Shown: piece after piece, positions 1 to 12,606 of the stretch | Layout of the letters: each line of letters begins with the position of its first letter | Position numbering within the stretch: position 1 is the first letter of the stretch | DNA from: Cantharellus purpuraceus | Lineage: Eukaryota; Basidiomycota; Agaricomycetes; Cantharellales; Hydnaceae | DNA: 64,000 nt | Assembly (NCBI GenBank): GCA_025174535.1 | Contig: JALBUN010000005.1 | Coordinates: 806,001 to 870,000, forward strand | Reading direction: 5' to 3' | Notes under the pieces: generated by a model | The model's input: only the letters and a program-made list of their open reading frames with translations | Database searches by the model: none | What the model was told of the DNA's origin: nothing | Translations under genes and position numbers: made by a program

Positions 1-1063
1 AGGTCCTATGTGGCACCTGGGATGTACAACAGGCTACAAACGTGTTCCCGGATAATCGTCGGTGCAGCACTTTGGTGATAGTTATGTAAGATCAAAAGCA
101 GACAATGTGGTTTTGATGATTCTTAAGAAAAGAGAATTAAAGTCAAGGGTGAGTATAGTGCTCATGGACAAGCTTTAATGACTTCAAAATTTCACGGTGC
201 GTACCCCAAGGTTTAAGAGACGAGGTATACTATTCACTAATACTCCAGAGGGGATTCAGGTTCTTCCGCCAGTGCTCGGGGAATACAGGTCCAAAAATCA
301 ATAAGCTCCAGAGGGGTTCATAACTAGACCATAAACGATGGCTGAAGCGCTGATGGATCAAGGAGTAGTGGATGGCCCTGCGAACACTGGAGCTTGGTCA
401 TTGGTCTGATGAGGACATAGGTGTGCGACTAACTCCTAATTTCTGAACGTAACTCATAATCCATAATAGCTGACTCCCTGCAGGGTTCAGTCTGGGGTAT
501 GTCAGTCTGCATGTAATCCGCGGACTACACGATGTTTTATAGGTTGATCTACTTGATATAGGAATTGCAGTGGTGTCTATTTCACGCTTGTAGGCTTGCC
601 AACTAGCTCGCAGCGACTCTTCGTCATCATATTCGATTTTCTAGGAACTGTGGCGACTAAATTACAAAACAGCAGCAAACTACCACAAACATAAACCACT
701 TGCTGCTGGTTGTCTTCCTTCCAAAACTACTGCAAGTTCTTCAACTGACATATTATGATCTATCTCCAAGTTATGAAGGAATTACATTTAAGATATTAAC
801 TCATGGAACGAGCGAATATGCGAGATGCATATCGCCGAGGTCCTAGATAGCTAGCTGCTCTAGTTATGTAACTACCTGGTATGTTTGTAACCAGCCACCA
901 CTACATCGGTACTGTTGCTCCCTACTGCAATTTTTCTGCCCGATTCCTCAATAATGGTGTGGGCCAGGGTAGTCCAGAAGATCAAAGAAGAACGACAATG
1001 ACGAGCACGCACCCAGCGGCAAGAAACATGCATGTCATGGTCGTTGTGGCCTGCTTGCATGTC
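1..1063. other. No recognisable gene at left edge
   Basis: No reading frame here carries a family motif on either strand, and the short open frames lack supporting splice signals. The stretch precedes a duplicated block and may be intergenic or an eroded sequence. Confidence 0.5.
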
Positions 1064-1302
1064 CCTGGCCTTGAATCTAATATTTAAGTCTATCCAGCAA
1101 AATCCACGAGGTCCTGGTGGAGAATAGGTGCTTTCAGAGGTACGCAATTCAAATCGTCCAGTTTTTGAGCTATTGTTTACTTCTCGCGCGTGTATTACTC
1201 TCCTATCTTCTCCTAGACATCTATCTTCCGATATGGACTCTCCTTCCCTTATCATCCAGTGATAATATCCCCAGAATGCCTCACTAACATTTTAGCAGGA
1301 GC
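1064..1302. repeat. Dispersed repeat, copy 1 (partner at 5160-5377)
   Basis: About 230 bp matches 5160-5377 in the same orientation with only small indels. Shared words include GTCTATCCAGCAAAATCCAC, ACTTCTCGCGCGTGTATTAC and AATGCCTCACTAACATT. The copy lies just downstream of the dioxygenase stop codon; the partner lies beyond its 5' end, so the pair brackets that gene. No terminal inverted repeats or target duplications were seen, so it may be a segmental duplication or a fragment of an old element. Confidence 0.75.
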
Positions 1303-1890
1303 CCGCCGAAGGAAGCCAATCTCGATATGGCCGTGACTCGTAAGAAATTAATTGCCAGAGCCAAAAGCCAGCTTATTCGTTCATGTACATGCCAAGGTTG
1401 TCTGCAATATATTAGTGACTTTTCAGTATCAGGTACCACAAATCATGTCAATTTCAGCGTTGGTGATATAGGGCGATGGAGCTACATGCCATGTAGCGCA
1501 TATTCACACGAGACTATAGGACCAGAGCAGAGTAGCCGACTGCAGCAGAGGCAGAATAAACCACCACCTACAGTTAGGCACAACGCAATTCCTCAAGACC
1601 AAGAGCCCTTAGATCCTCATTGATCTGTTCCAAATTCGCCACAAATTCCCCTTTCAGGTTATCCCACATCTTGGGATCGTGCTCGTGTAGTTGTCCAGTC
1701 CTCTTCATTGCGTAATCCGTCAGTGTGAACATCATACTGGATTCGAACATGAACGCTGCAAGCATAGAACGTCCGTTAGTCACTATATCAGATATTATGC
1801 CAACCAAAAGGACGTACCGATAGAGCCTTCGCTGATCCGCTGGGGCTTCAGTTCGGCCTCACTTGCAGCTTTGAATTCTTCGTACGCCAC
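1303..1890. repeat. Duplicated segment, copy 1 (partner at 58410-58976)
   Basis: This segment is strongly similar, in the same orientation, to 58410-58976. It starts at CCCGCCGAAGGAAGC and ends near the 5' boundary of the penultimate exon of the dioxygenase gene. It covers the 3' flank and last two exons of homogentisate dioxygenase. The copy here is in frame; the distant one is broken. See the gene and pseudogene entries. Confidence 0.85.
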
Positions 1891-3822
1891 TTGTCATAGA
1901 AAATGCCAGATCAGGAAACAAAACGCACTAGACAATGAACGAAAGAGAAAGGTGGTGACGCATACCTCCATGCGGGCAGAACCCAGTCTCAAAACTAGCA
2001 CCACCAGGGGAAAATCCGTCACTGCGACCACCATACTTGCCATATATCAACCCCATAAACTCTGTTGCGGCGTTTCTGTGGTAATACTAACAGAGTTTCA
2101 CCATTATAGATCAGTCCAAAAGGTGAATTGATAATTGATACGTACGGGGGGGCGGTACGTTTGAGATGCCACGTCCCATCTGGGACTGAAAATCAAGAAA
2201 TCAGCCAATGGTGTTCCGGGTGTCTTTGACTTGACAGTGAGCACACAGAAAATTGAAGGGTCGATGTGGTCCTGCGGAGTAAAGGTGATGAAACAATTGT
2301 TTTCATATGAAGATATGAGAGGAGACATGCCTTCGAAATGGACCCAACGTTTACAAACTTCTCGAGATTGTACTTGTAGGGAACGTAGCTACACATTAGT
2401 TAGGACACAGCGCTCGGTACATGTACCATGCATATGCTACGCACTTTCCATGCCAAGCGACAACGTCGAACGGGGTGTGTTCCTGTTTGCATAAATGCAG
2501 GGAACCGCCAACCCTATAGAGCTATATATTAATATCCACAGAATTTGTTTTCGTTCTTGCAGCGCACTTGTAAATAACTATTGAAAATGCTCTGAACTAA
2601 ATCAAAGATATCGTCTAAAACATAAGGATGCGTACTTTCCCAAGGGCTCTGGTCGACATCGAAGCAAGCAACTGGGGACTCAAAGTCTCGAGAGTTGGCT
2701 AACCCGTTGGCACCCAATGGTCCAAGTTCTGGAAGCTCGTAGTGGGCACCAAAAACTTCTTGGATATCTTGGTTACAGTCATGAGCAGACCTGTCTTTAT
2801 CCCAACCATGAAAAACTTACATCCACGGGATGGACCGTCGGGAAGCGAGACCTGTACGAGTCAGGTTAAACGAGCAAATATTTTAGACAGCCATGGATGC
2901 AGACCTTGAAACGCATACCACGTTGGATCACGACTATTTCACCAGGTCGCGCCATCAACCTTAAATTTATCTGATGAGGGCTTTATCTGTGCATGTTTTC
3001 GTTTGGACTCACTTTCCGAATTCAGTCTGGATATCCAACCTTCCTTGACTAGGGACGAACAACATGTCACCATCATTATTCACAAACGCCTTCTTCTTCA
3101 TCGACGCGTTGGCAGCATATATATGGATTGCGAGTCCTTCTCGAAGAGTAGGATCGCCGTTCCCAGCAAGCGTCTTCAAGCCATCCACAAAGTCTGTTTC
3201 TGTCGTTGGGATATGGAATGGATACCAAGCAAGCTGGGTAGGGCTGACGTGAACTTTGGGGTTGATGGGGAGGAAGTCGGATTCAAGCTATTAGTATCTT
3301 CAGAAATTATGCATGTCAGAGTCTAAGATGACACTGACATCTGGATTGGCTGGGAGAGCTGTGAAACCCTGGTGAGCAACAGCTGGACGTATACGGTATA
3401 ACCAACTGTAACGACAGCGTGCAGTTAGTGGAGGTAAGTTATTATATAGGGCACGCACGCATTTTGATTTTGATGCCTTGGGGCGACAAAAGCGGTACCA
3501 GTCATCTACAATTAGGATTAAACCTGGTGCGATATGTGTAGTGTATCATTAAAACACACCTGTTCTGCGTACAGTCCATATTTGCACTTTTGGGGACTAT
3601 TCTGTGCATGTGGTAGGGTTCCAGGGCTATAAACTTATGTGTTAGATAGACAAAAGGCATAGCGACAATCGTACATGGCTTCACTGGCAAAGCGATTACC
3701 GAAACCAACCTGAGAATCGATAAGATAGCGTTTCGTGAGACTTGGGGTGAAACTGTGCCTACTTGATAGATGTATGGATCTTCCTTAGAGGCTTGCGTCG
3801 AGTATGCTCCTTTCGCAGTCAC
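1574..3822 (-). CDS. hmgA: Homogentisate 1,2-dioxygenase
   Basis: Iron-dependent ring-opening enzyme of phenylalanine/tyrosine catabolism (homogentisate to maleylacetoacetate). About 16 exons spliced by eye give a near full-length protein with family landmarks in order: [105 protein letters not shown] and AFMFESS. The iron ligands known for the family (His of HRN, Glu of EFMG, His of PHG) are all present. Oddities: a probable 10-nt microexon at 2568-2577; one GC-AG intron between GSISK and DHIDPS; one GTCTGC donor. The expected start lacks ATG: the codon before TAKGAYS is GTG at 3820-3822, so either an upstream exon exists or the start codon is mutated. Identity is very secure; exact 5' end is not. 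Confidence 0.93.
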
Positions 3823-5159
3823 TGAGGAGACACCTGACTTCTAATTCTTAACCGTTAGAGAATGACCTATACTACAACAGTAATTCCAATGGTACCTTCA
3901 TACTGCCGGTAGAGACTGTCGCCGTGTCCTCGATAGCTCGTGACAATGAGATATCCCACGAAACCGTGTTGCAGTTGCACACGAAGTCGAGTCGCTTAAA
4001 ACCATTGGCCTACAACTAGATTGTCAATATCATGGCCGAAGAATCAACCAGATTGCCTTGAAATAGATAGATCTGGCAAGAAAGGCCCACGCCTGCCGGG
4101 CAGATCATTCTAGCGATGTATCCCTGACGAGTCAGGAGAACCATAATTAAGTCAAGAACCACAATCATTCTTTCACTAGAATCATCACTGCACGGCAGTA
4201 CCCTGATAATACCTAGGTAACCCTGATCCCAGTACAGGCCCGCACATGGGTCTCTGAAGCCTTGATGAGCTAGCAAGGGGGTTCTGCCTAGAGAGCTGCA
4301 GTGAACGATGTCATACAAGCGTGTTCCCAATACTTTGCTTTTGTCCATATAACCTAAGTACGGTTGACTATCTCATAATGCATGGGTTTTGGACTGACCA
4401 CCGTGGGACGCAGGGAGATGGGTGCATAATGCATAGTCCGACCGGACTTCGACGACTCAATTATGCATTATCGGAATGGTTCTCACACTGTAAGAAGACG
4501 AGTCACTTCTCTGCAGTCCGGCAAGAACTGTTAAAAATGCAGGAAACGCCGCAAACCAGTGATCGAGCACTGAAAGTGCGGAGAGGTCGGGAGGCCCTGA
4601 TGTGCAGTAGGAGAAATGAATACGAAAAGTACAATTTAGGACCGCCCATGAGTCCAAATACCACTGCTTTGAAGACCAAATCTATCATATAAGCACTGGT
4701 TTAAAGAAATAATACATTGTGGTTATGCATATATGGCACTGGTATGGACACCGCGGTACCGCCGGACAGCTCTTCTTCGCCATAGCGCACCCAGGGACAG
4801 ACGGCACCAATATCCATACACACGAGAATTATGGCACTGTAGCATGGCTAGCAGAATGAACAAGAAGCGGCAGGCCTGAAGTTACAGTGTAATCGGACTC
4901 GGCATGGCGGTGAAACGAAAAGCTCGAACATAGACGGGTATGTTGAGAAATGCATAGATTAGTCAGCAACCTCGGCCATTCGGTGGAATGGAAACATCTA
5001 GCTACATCACGAGTACTATAACTTGCGTGTATACATCGAACCATCAATTGTCCAAGTCATCACAACAAGGTAGCAAATCGAGAGCTCGAGGTTCTGTGCA
5101 GCATAGGAGAATAAAAATATTTAGCAACAAGCATTAGCATCAGCATAGTCATTGTGCCC
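3823..5159. other. Intergenic, no gene recognised
   Basis: Upstream flank of the dioxygenase gene. Open frames of 60-120 codons occur on both strands around 4.0-4.7 kb but carry no motif and overlap one another. The promoter of the dioxygenase gene should lie at the left end; no clear TATA box was seen. Confidence 0.5.
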
Positions 5160-5377
5160 TGGCCTTGAATCTGATAATTAAGTCTATCCAGCAAAATCCA
5201 CGAGTCCTGCTAGAATATGTGTTTACAGAGGTACGTAATTCAAATCGTCCAGTTTTTGAGTTGTTGTTTACTTCTCGCGCGTGTATTACTCTTCTATCTA
5301 GACATCCATCTTCCGATTTTGGACTCTTATTATCCAGTGATAATACCCTCAGAATGCCTCACTAACATTTAGCAGGA
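5160..5377. repeat. Dispersed repeat, copy 2 (partner at 1064-1302)
   Basis: Second copy of the block described at 1064-1302, same orientation, with a few short deletions and substitutions. It ends at the same word (AGCAGGAGC) as the other copy, which suggests a real repeat boundary. Confidence 0.75.
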
Positions 5378-6446
5378 GCGCTGGATATACCTGTCCCTAC
5401 GTGTATATATCATGTCTGGACGAAAGAACTTACGACTTATTTGGTCTTCTTCCTAGACGTGGGCAATCTCCCCTGCACTGCAGTATCCGCGAAACTATTT
5501 TCTGAGATCTACTTGGATAATCGATGTGGGGGTTGTTGAATTCCCATTTAATTGGTATAATGCAAGCTGATTTCTTCAGTCTCTAAAGACTTTGACGAAG
5601 ATTGACAATATCAGTGAACTGATGGAGAACAGAGCACCATGACTGTTCTGTGAAGGTGAAGGGATCAATAGGTTCCGATCCATAGGATCAGACCTTGATA
5701 GTTCTGATCGCAACGTTAGGTCACGGAAATCTCAGACGAAGTGTGCGGACTGCGTCCACGTAGAAACACTGAGGTTAGACACCAACCCCAGCGTCTTTCT
5801 TAGGCACACAAGCATCTAATGGACTGGGACCAGCTGTGCGTGCCTCGCGAACTGGTCAATCTGTCAGAGTCGGCCCCCCAATATAGGAGAGCTTGGTGGA
5901 GAGCAACCATCTGATATGAAGCTTTCCCAAGCATTCCATAGATCGACTAGTATATCGAGGAGGGACAGTCAGTGCATTGATGGAAACAGCCGCTATTCAG
6001 GGATCACGGCGGGGACGATGTCAATGAGAGTAAGTTAGGCCTTGGAAGTCAGGAAGATTGAGGCGAAGACACGACGGACGACGATGACAAATGGACAGAC
6101 GTGGACCATACGGCACCCCGTTACAGATGAGCAATCAGAGCTAGCAATGTCGCCTGCAGATTCGTAGACTCAAAGCTTCTCTAGCAAAGGTGCGGCTTCC
6201 ATCAATGTTGAATAGTTCTGTGAAGAGCAAGCATCTGTATATTGCATCCCCAAGCATGAAAATCGACAAACCATTTATAAACCTCGAGGACAGTTGTGTT
6301 GATGCGATACCGGTAAGCAATTATGCCTTTCGGCCGTCTCATTCGGATTCGTGCAATAGCATGTAACCCACTTTGTATGGGGTCCGTAAGGCACTTCACA
6401 TTACCAATATCCAATTACAAACCATATCACCTACAAAATCCCTGCA
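5378..6446. other. Intergenic, no gene recognised
   Basis: No open frame with family motifs. The right end is the 3' flank of the acetyltransferase/Mss4 gene; the frames at 6323-6741 on the plus strand are shadows of its last exon. Confidence 0.5.
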
Positions 6447-7640
6447 TCATCGGTATCCCACCCTGGATACTGCCAGCCAAAACTCGCTACCGCCTTCTTT
6501 GGACCACCCAAAGGCACCTAGGTCACATTCAGCACATGCCAGGAATTTCATCTGTGACATTGTAGTTTTCGACTGCACTGGTCGAGAGAATGCAATGTTT
6601 TCAAATGCCATGGGTGATGGAGTAACGAGCCACCAATCTATTTCTGCCGGTGGTGAAGGTAGACGTTCAAGTGGAGCTGGCGGGTTGTGTTCTGGAGGCT
6701 CAAGCTACGGAGAGAATCAGCTTATCAACCGGCGAGAGTGAATTGGAGGGACGCAGACCTCAATACTTGCTCCACGCTGCAACTTAGCAACCCCGGCTTT
6801 CAAGATGATGCTACCACACCCCGGTCGTGGGCATAAGATGTCGAAAGCATTCTCTCCGGATGCGGTGACAACGGAGTGTGCGGAAGGGAAAGAGGACAAT
6901 AAGCGTCCAACAGGTCGAGTTCGTGATGGGTTTGTGAGCGCGGCAAGAACATCCGATGGTATACCACCTTGAGATGATGGTGCCATCGCATGGCCAGAAG
7001 ATCTGAGCTCTATTCGCATCTCAAACCATGGCATTGGACCGTGTACGACGGGACTTTCCCCCTGTAAAGCGAAACCAGCTTTTGTATAAAGTGGTATCAA
7101 ATTCTCGTGGCAAATAAGAAGTATCCGGTCTGCATGGCTGCTTCCCACAACTGGACTGTCCTGTAGGCGGTGGATATACTCCTTCAACAGCGCGCTGGCG
7201 ATTCCGATTCGACGATACCGCTCAGCCACAGCTACTCCGTGGGCACAAACTGCGGTACCGGTCGGATCATGAGCATGAATGGACTCTGTTGTCAGTGTGG
7301 ATGAGTTTGCGAGAGTAGCGTTTGCATAACCTATCAGGGTTCGAGGTGAAGTCGGGGTGTACACGCCCAGGAATAGTTTTGGTGCGATGGACTGCCGTGT
7401 TCTAGAGACTGTCAGTCAGATATATACATCGCGTTAAAATAGAAGGATCGCACTTGAGCGTCTCTAATGATGCTGCCTCTTCCGGTGGAAACGCTGTTCA
7501 ACGTGCACGATCAGGATGCGCTTTGACTGACGGGTCCGAGTTCGGTTACGCGCACCTGTCTTTTCGATCTCGTACGCCGCTGGCACTTCCTCCAGACTCA
7601 CGAGGTCAAAAAACAACCCCTCAGGCATACTTGAAACCAT
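6447..7640 (-). CDS. GNAT acetyltransferase fused to Mss4-like domain
   Basis: Four exons give about 325 residues. The N-terminal half is an arylalkylamine-N-acetyltransferase-type GNAT domain: SLEEVPAAYEIEK, FPPEEAASLETLK, APKLFLGVY, then the acetyl-CoA loop region AVAERYRRIGIASALLKEYI, ILLICHENLIPLYTKAGF and VVHGPMPWFEMR. The C-terminal half has Mss4/Dss4 features: CPRPGCGSIILKAG, EIDWWLVTPSPMAFENI, then CAECDLGAFGW with the paired cysteines expected to bind zinc, ending FWLAVSRVGYR. Mss4 proteins bind Sec4/Rab8-type GTPases; GNAT domains acetylate amines. How the two work together is unknown to me. The third intron appears to use a GTCTGC donor (after GASIE). Start chosen at MVSSMPEG; the second Met at 7628 is possible. 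It is divergent from Ypp1. Domain calls are strong, the substrate unknown. Confidence 0.88.
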
Positions 7641-7709
7641 TCTGGTTGTTTTGTCGACAAGTCAGGGCGCGGTAAGAGCCGTATTGTTGGGCATCACATA
7701 TACAATACC
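7641..7709. promoter_or_regulatory. Very short divergent intergenic region
   Basis: Only 69 bp separate the two inferred start codons of the acetyltransferase/Mss4 gene (minus) and the Ypp1-like gene (plus). No TATA box is visible. The genes must share a promoter or have overlapping 5' leaders. Confidence 0.6.
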
Positions 7710-10700
7710 ATGTCGAACCCGAAGGCGGCTTTCTACACCAATCACTTGTATATTGCGCTAACTGCTGGGGCATGGACTTTGGAGACACCTTCTCGCGCAG
7801 TGAACAAAGCTGGGTTGTCATGGTCAGAGCTTCTACGCAAGTTTCGCAAACATTCACCGCAATCTCAAAGTGAGTCTGCACTACCTTTCTCACAACAGGA
7901 CAACGCGTTTACATGCACTTAGATCTCGCTGAACTTGCCTCATATACACATGCGTTATCACTGCTCCTGATACGTTCGCAGGAGGTTACACCGGACGCTG
8001 TGGATGGTGACCATACCGACCCTCAGCAGCCCTTGACTTTGGGTGCTGAATGTTTACTACTTGAGGAACGGGGAGAGGAAGCCCGACAAGGTTACGATGC
8101 TCTGAAGAAGCTACCCAAAAATGACGTGCGTTGCCATCTTGTGTTACTATTCATCTGAGGTCACCTCGACATGTAGTCTGTATATTTAGCTTTGGCATAC
8201 TACGCCTTTGCTCTAGGTCGGTATGACGACTCATTATTCCAGCTTTCGCTAGTGAAATTCGACGAGCTTAAACCTTCTGCAAACGCTGCTTCGATTGCCA
8301 GCGCACTCTCTGTCCCAGCTTCTCACAATTCGAGAACAACCGTCGGCTCGGCAGGGAGCTTCTCACCTTCTGTAGCCGTCACAGATGCAGACATATGTGA
8401 CGGCAAAGTCTGGGCTATTATTGAGCGGATTCGTGGCAAGTGCCTCCAAGGTGAGTCTTATGTATTCAAGTTACTTTGCCGTCTTTCAAAGAATGTGCAG
8501 GCATGGCATACGAATCTTTATCACAACCTTCAATAACTAATGCATTGGTGTCGTACGAAAGCGCTTTACCTCTTCTTGATCAGATCAACATACCCAAATC
8601 GCTACCTTCCTCCCCTGGTAAGGCTAGTGTCGAGTCGTTTATTTATTACCGGGAACTCTGGCGCTGGGTGGAGCGACTTCTATGGCGAGCCTCAATACTT
8701 TCCGCAAAAACACAGCCCCTGTCGCATACTCATCGCATCTTGAAGATTTACCAAGCTCACAGCGTGCACTGGCCCGTGACATATCGACCTGTGCATCGAT
8801 CAACCATTGCCCAGCTTCATTTGCATGTGCTGTTGCGTACATACACAGCCGCAATTAAGGCTGCATGGCTCCACGAAATGCGATCTATTGTGACTGACTA
8901 CCGCGTTTTGCTAACCGCTACAACAACCTTTCCGCGTGCTGGAGAACGCAATGTCCAGGTAGAGGAATTTGTCGATCTTTGTGTGGCAGCTTGGGATATC
9001 ACTGGTGCGAATGGTGAACAGGTTGGATGGGTCATCGATGTGCGCAAACCCTCGTTCATACTTACGCAACTAGCTTAGATAATTACTTTAGATTTTATGG
9101 TGGGCGACTCGATTGACATTTAACTCGCACCGCATATATCGGCACCTTACACGGACGCTCTATGTCTCTGGAGATACAGATCTTGCGCGGCGCACACTCA
9201 AGCTATACGTGCAAGTTGTGAGCAAGGCACAAGAGACTGGCGTATCTGAAGAGCAAGACAGCGTTTGGATGGAGACTCTGGTTCAGGGAGCGCGAATGTT
9301 ATGTCGAATGCCGGGGGGAATAGAAGAGGCACAGGAGGCGGGTGAATTGATTCGTCGAGCTGGCGAGAGTGTCGATGAACAGGACAAGGTAGCTGCTGCA
9401 TCACTCAAAAGAGCGCAAGGAATATGGCATGCTTGCATGGCGTTGAGAGGTGAGCAAGTAGCGCATAAGTGCTCTTCTATTATATCTCATAAGAGTTGGT
9501 AGAGCAAGAGCCTTTGACTCGACCAACGCATCTGGCTGCTTCTCTTTCGGCGCTTAAAGAATCTCTCGCGTTGCATCCTACACCATCCACATATTTTCAT
9601 CTGGCCCTCGCTCTGGTTCGCCCTGGGCCTTCGCGCGACCTTATTCATGCTATTGCATGTGCCAGAGAAGCAGTAGAAGGGGATCCCAAAGAAATGCGCT
9701 ACTGGCATCTATTAGGTCTCTTGCTGGCAGCCACTGAAGACTGGAAAGGTGCGAAAGCGATTCTGGAGCTTGGCGCGGAAGTTAGCGATGGAGATGAGGC
9801 AGATGCATCTGGAGAACAAGCAGGAGGTAACATTTTCGGGGATATTCTGAATGGGCATGCTGTAAGAGAGGGAGTGGCCAATGGGGACGACTCGCATGCC
9901 TGCTCATCCGGAAGGCTTCTTGCGATCGATTCGCTGCAGCTGCCCGCTGCTGCCACGCTACATCGACCTGTGCCAGACTATCCACCTCCAACCCGACACG
10001 AACGGTTTGAGCACGCTTTGCAGCTCCGACTGACGCAGCTTGCGCTGATCGAGCATGTCGATGGCCCTGAGAATGCAGGCGATAAGTGGGTTGAAGTGTT
10101 CAGTTGGGTAGCTGCACGGAAAGGCTTGGGGGAAGAAAGTGTGCATCAAAGAACATTTAACCTTGTTGTTCACTGATGGATATCTGTTAGAGAGATCATC
10201 TTCTGTCGAGCCTCCTCCATCAGAAGCCAATGTCTCTGAACCAGCGGTTCAACCGTTTCAATCGCGCGAATCCACGCCATTGAGTATCAACCGAACGCAT
10301 TCACCACCGCCCAGCTCTGGAATACCGATTAACTTGGTTCCCCCTACACCTCGGGAAAGTCCTGGAAATCGTGATGTTTTACCTGTCGAGGAAAAAGACA
10401 ATAAGGATCAAGATTCTCTGCAGGAAAAAGATGGCCACGACACATCCAAAGGCAAGAAGGTGCACCGCATTCTGAAGGAGCGTGTTCATAAAGGCCAAGC
10501 GCACATACATACCATTTCGCGCAAAATCGGTCGAGGGGGCGGGAGACACGTGCCTCGGCTCAAGCGGTCAAGTTCAGCTCCAGGTAAGACCGCCTCTTGA
10601 TCCTACATCAATAAGTTTCTCACACTGTCTTGACGAAGATTTTCAAGCCATATTGTCACATTCTAAGCCGTATCAAGCGTCTTCCATACATTCGCGCCAA

Positions 10701-11382
10701 CGGCTTTCTGCGAGCTACATGCGCGAGACCTCTCCTGAACCACCACCACCTCCCGCGACTCCCAATAAGCAACCCAGCATCTTCTCCGGCCGGTCTACGA
10801 GAGAGAGACGACTACTAAGCACATTGTGGTTGACGTCGGCAGCGACATTCCGGAGAATGGGAAAGATTGAGCAAGCGAGGGCTGCAATACAAGAAGCTGA
10901 GGTCGCCGACGAGGAAAACGAAGATGTGTGGGTGCAGGTGAAGTTAGTCTTGTCAGTATTATGCGTATTACTCAGTCCTTTTGCAAAAGTTGGGTTTATA
11001 CTTTGCAACGTTGGGGAAAACGACCGAAGCGATAGCCTCATTCCAGAAAGCCCTGTTTATTCAGCCCGACCATGTCCCTGCATTTGTCTATCTTACACAA
11101 CAATACCTTGCATCTGTTCCAACACCATCAAAAACCACCAGTGCAGTTACCCCACCAGAGCAATCTCCATCGAGAGACAATATCGACTTAGCGGCAGGAA
11201 TGTTATCTACGTTAACGCGTGGGGCAGGCTGGGATGTTCCCGAAGCATGGTATTTCCTTGCACGAGCAAGAGGATTACAGGGAAGACGAGAGAGAGAACG
11301 CGAATGCTTAAGTTTCGCGTTGGCTTTGGTGGAAGGTCGAAGTGTCAGGGATATCAAAGTCGCCATCGGTTGGTGTCTATGA
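7710..11382 (+). CDS. YPP1: Ypp1/TTC7-family TPR protein
   Basis: Nine exons (eight short introns, for example 7870-7922 and 8451-8491) join into about 1,080 residues. The start MSNPKAAFYTNHLYIAL and a helical, repeat-rich body match the Ypp1/TTC7 family, the scaffold that brings the Stt4/PI4KIII-alpha lipid kinase to the plasma membrane. TPR-like helices are visible as PTHLAASLSALKESLALHP, RYWHLLGLLLAATEDWKGA, LGLYFATLGKTTEAIASF and EAWYFLARARG. A long acidic, Ser/Pro-rich linker with basic patches (about 10190-10760) separates the middle from the C-terminal TPRs. Ends with VAIGWCL and TGA. It shares a 69-bp intergenic region with the divergent acetyltransferase and converges on TAF11 with 89 bp between stops. 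No frameshift or stop was found. Confidence 0.85.
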
Positions 11383-11471
11383 GGCGCCTGTAGAATGATT
11401 ACTTCGGACTTTTTGCAGCAGATATTATATGGACTGCTATTGAAATCATGGGGCATTCTCCTGGGTGCTAC

Positions 11472-12606
11472 TTATCGGACGAATAGCCTTTTGCCCTTGT
11501 GCACCCTAGCAGCACCGACTCTGCCAGTTTCCTCCTGATAAAGCCGGTATGCTTCACGGAGGTGCTCTGGCGAAAGAGGTGTGTCTGGGGGATCACCCAA
11601 ACGAGCTTGCACTTGACGGGCTTTGTGAATGGTAGATTTCTCGCCATCAGCAAGACAATATTATGAGACATGCGCAACCCACCTCTTTCGACCACTTCGC
11701 CTACAAATACTTTTGCAAAGCCCGCAACTACCTGGGCCACTGGCTGAGAGACCGTGTAGTTGGTGGATTGTTGAATGGTCTATGGATTTATTAGGCGGGC
11801 TCGAAACGGAACTGGTTGTTTGGTTGGAAATACCTTTCGTACACTTTGTTTCGGCAACGCCGATCGTCGGTACGCCTCATATCGCTCAAATTGCTCTGGA
11901 GTGAAGTTATCCATGAGGACTCTGGGGGTTTTTCAATAAGTAATGCTGACGAAAGTGACCATCAAGATGCGCACTTGAGGTTGTCCTTTGACTGACTCTG
12001 CCAAAGCAGGCCCTGGCCATATACATCGTCGGACATGACGGGAAGGTCCTCAGCATCATCTTCATCATCTGCTCCTCCTGCACCGGGGGCTTGTGGAGGT
12101 GGTGCCATGCGGGGGTTCGTCGGTATTGTGCTACTCGAAGGACCCAAAGGGACAACACTCTGACTTGGGAGGTGATGCGCAGCATATCGCATCGCAAAAG
12201 CACTTGAAGGCGGTGGGATGGCGGGCACATTCACTCGTGTTGTACTCGGAGTATCGTCTTCTTTGCCTTTACCCTTTTGCGCGATTGAACTGCTGGGAGG
12301 TGTATACTGTGGCGGAGTAATCATCGTATTATGCTGTGTCTGTGGAGCATAATACTGTGGCATCTGTGGCGGCCGGGGTTGGGGCGCAGGTTGGGGAGCG
12401 GTCTGGATGGGATACGCATGGGATCCAGGTTGCGGTTGTGCTTCTGGACGAGTGCTTGGAGCTGCTGTATTGGGACCACCACCACGCGGTTTACGGCCCC
12501 GTTTTGCCCCTGTGTATGGCCTTGCACCACGACCTCTGGGCTCTTGTGGTTGAGGATACGTTGCCTGCGGTCCAGGTTGATTGAAGTATGTAGGGTAGGG
12601 TTGCAT
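11472..12606 (-). CDS. TAF11: TFIID subunit TAF11
   Basis: Four exons. The conserved C-terminal histone-fold domain reads FTPEQFERYEAYRRSALPK, then PVAQVVAGFAKVFVGEVVE, then LSPEHLREAYRLYQEETG, the typical TAF11 pattern; TAF11 pairs with TAF13 in TFIID. A long disordered Pro/Gln-rich N-terminal region (about 200 residues) precedes it and contains an AT-hook-like basic stretch (KRGRKPRGGG) and an acidic patch (GGADDEDDAED). Introns lie after DNLK, after SVRK and after VVER. Start set at the ATG giving MQPYPTYF (12606); an open frame extends 15 bases upstream but has no ATG. Converges on Ypp1. Confidence 0.92.

Noticed and set aside
10715..11041. Minus-strand frame of 108 codons
   Set aside because: Shadow of Ypp1 coding exons, whose plus-strand frame is continuous with splice sites.
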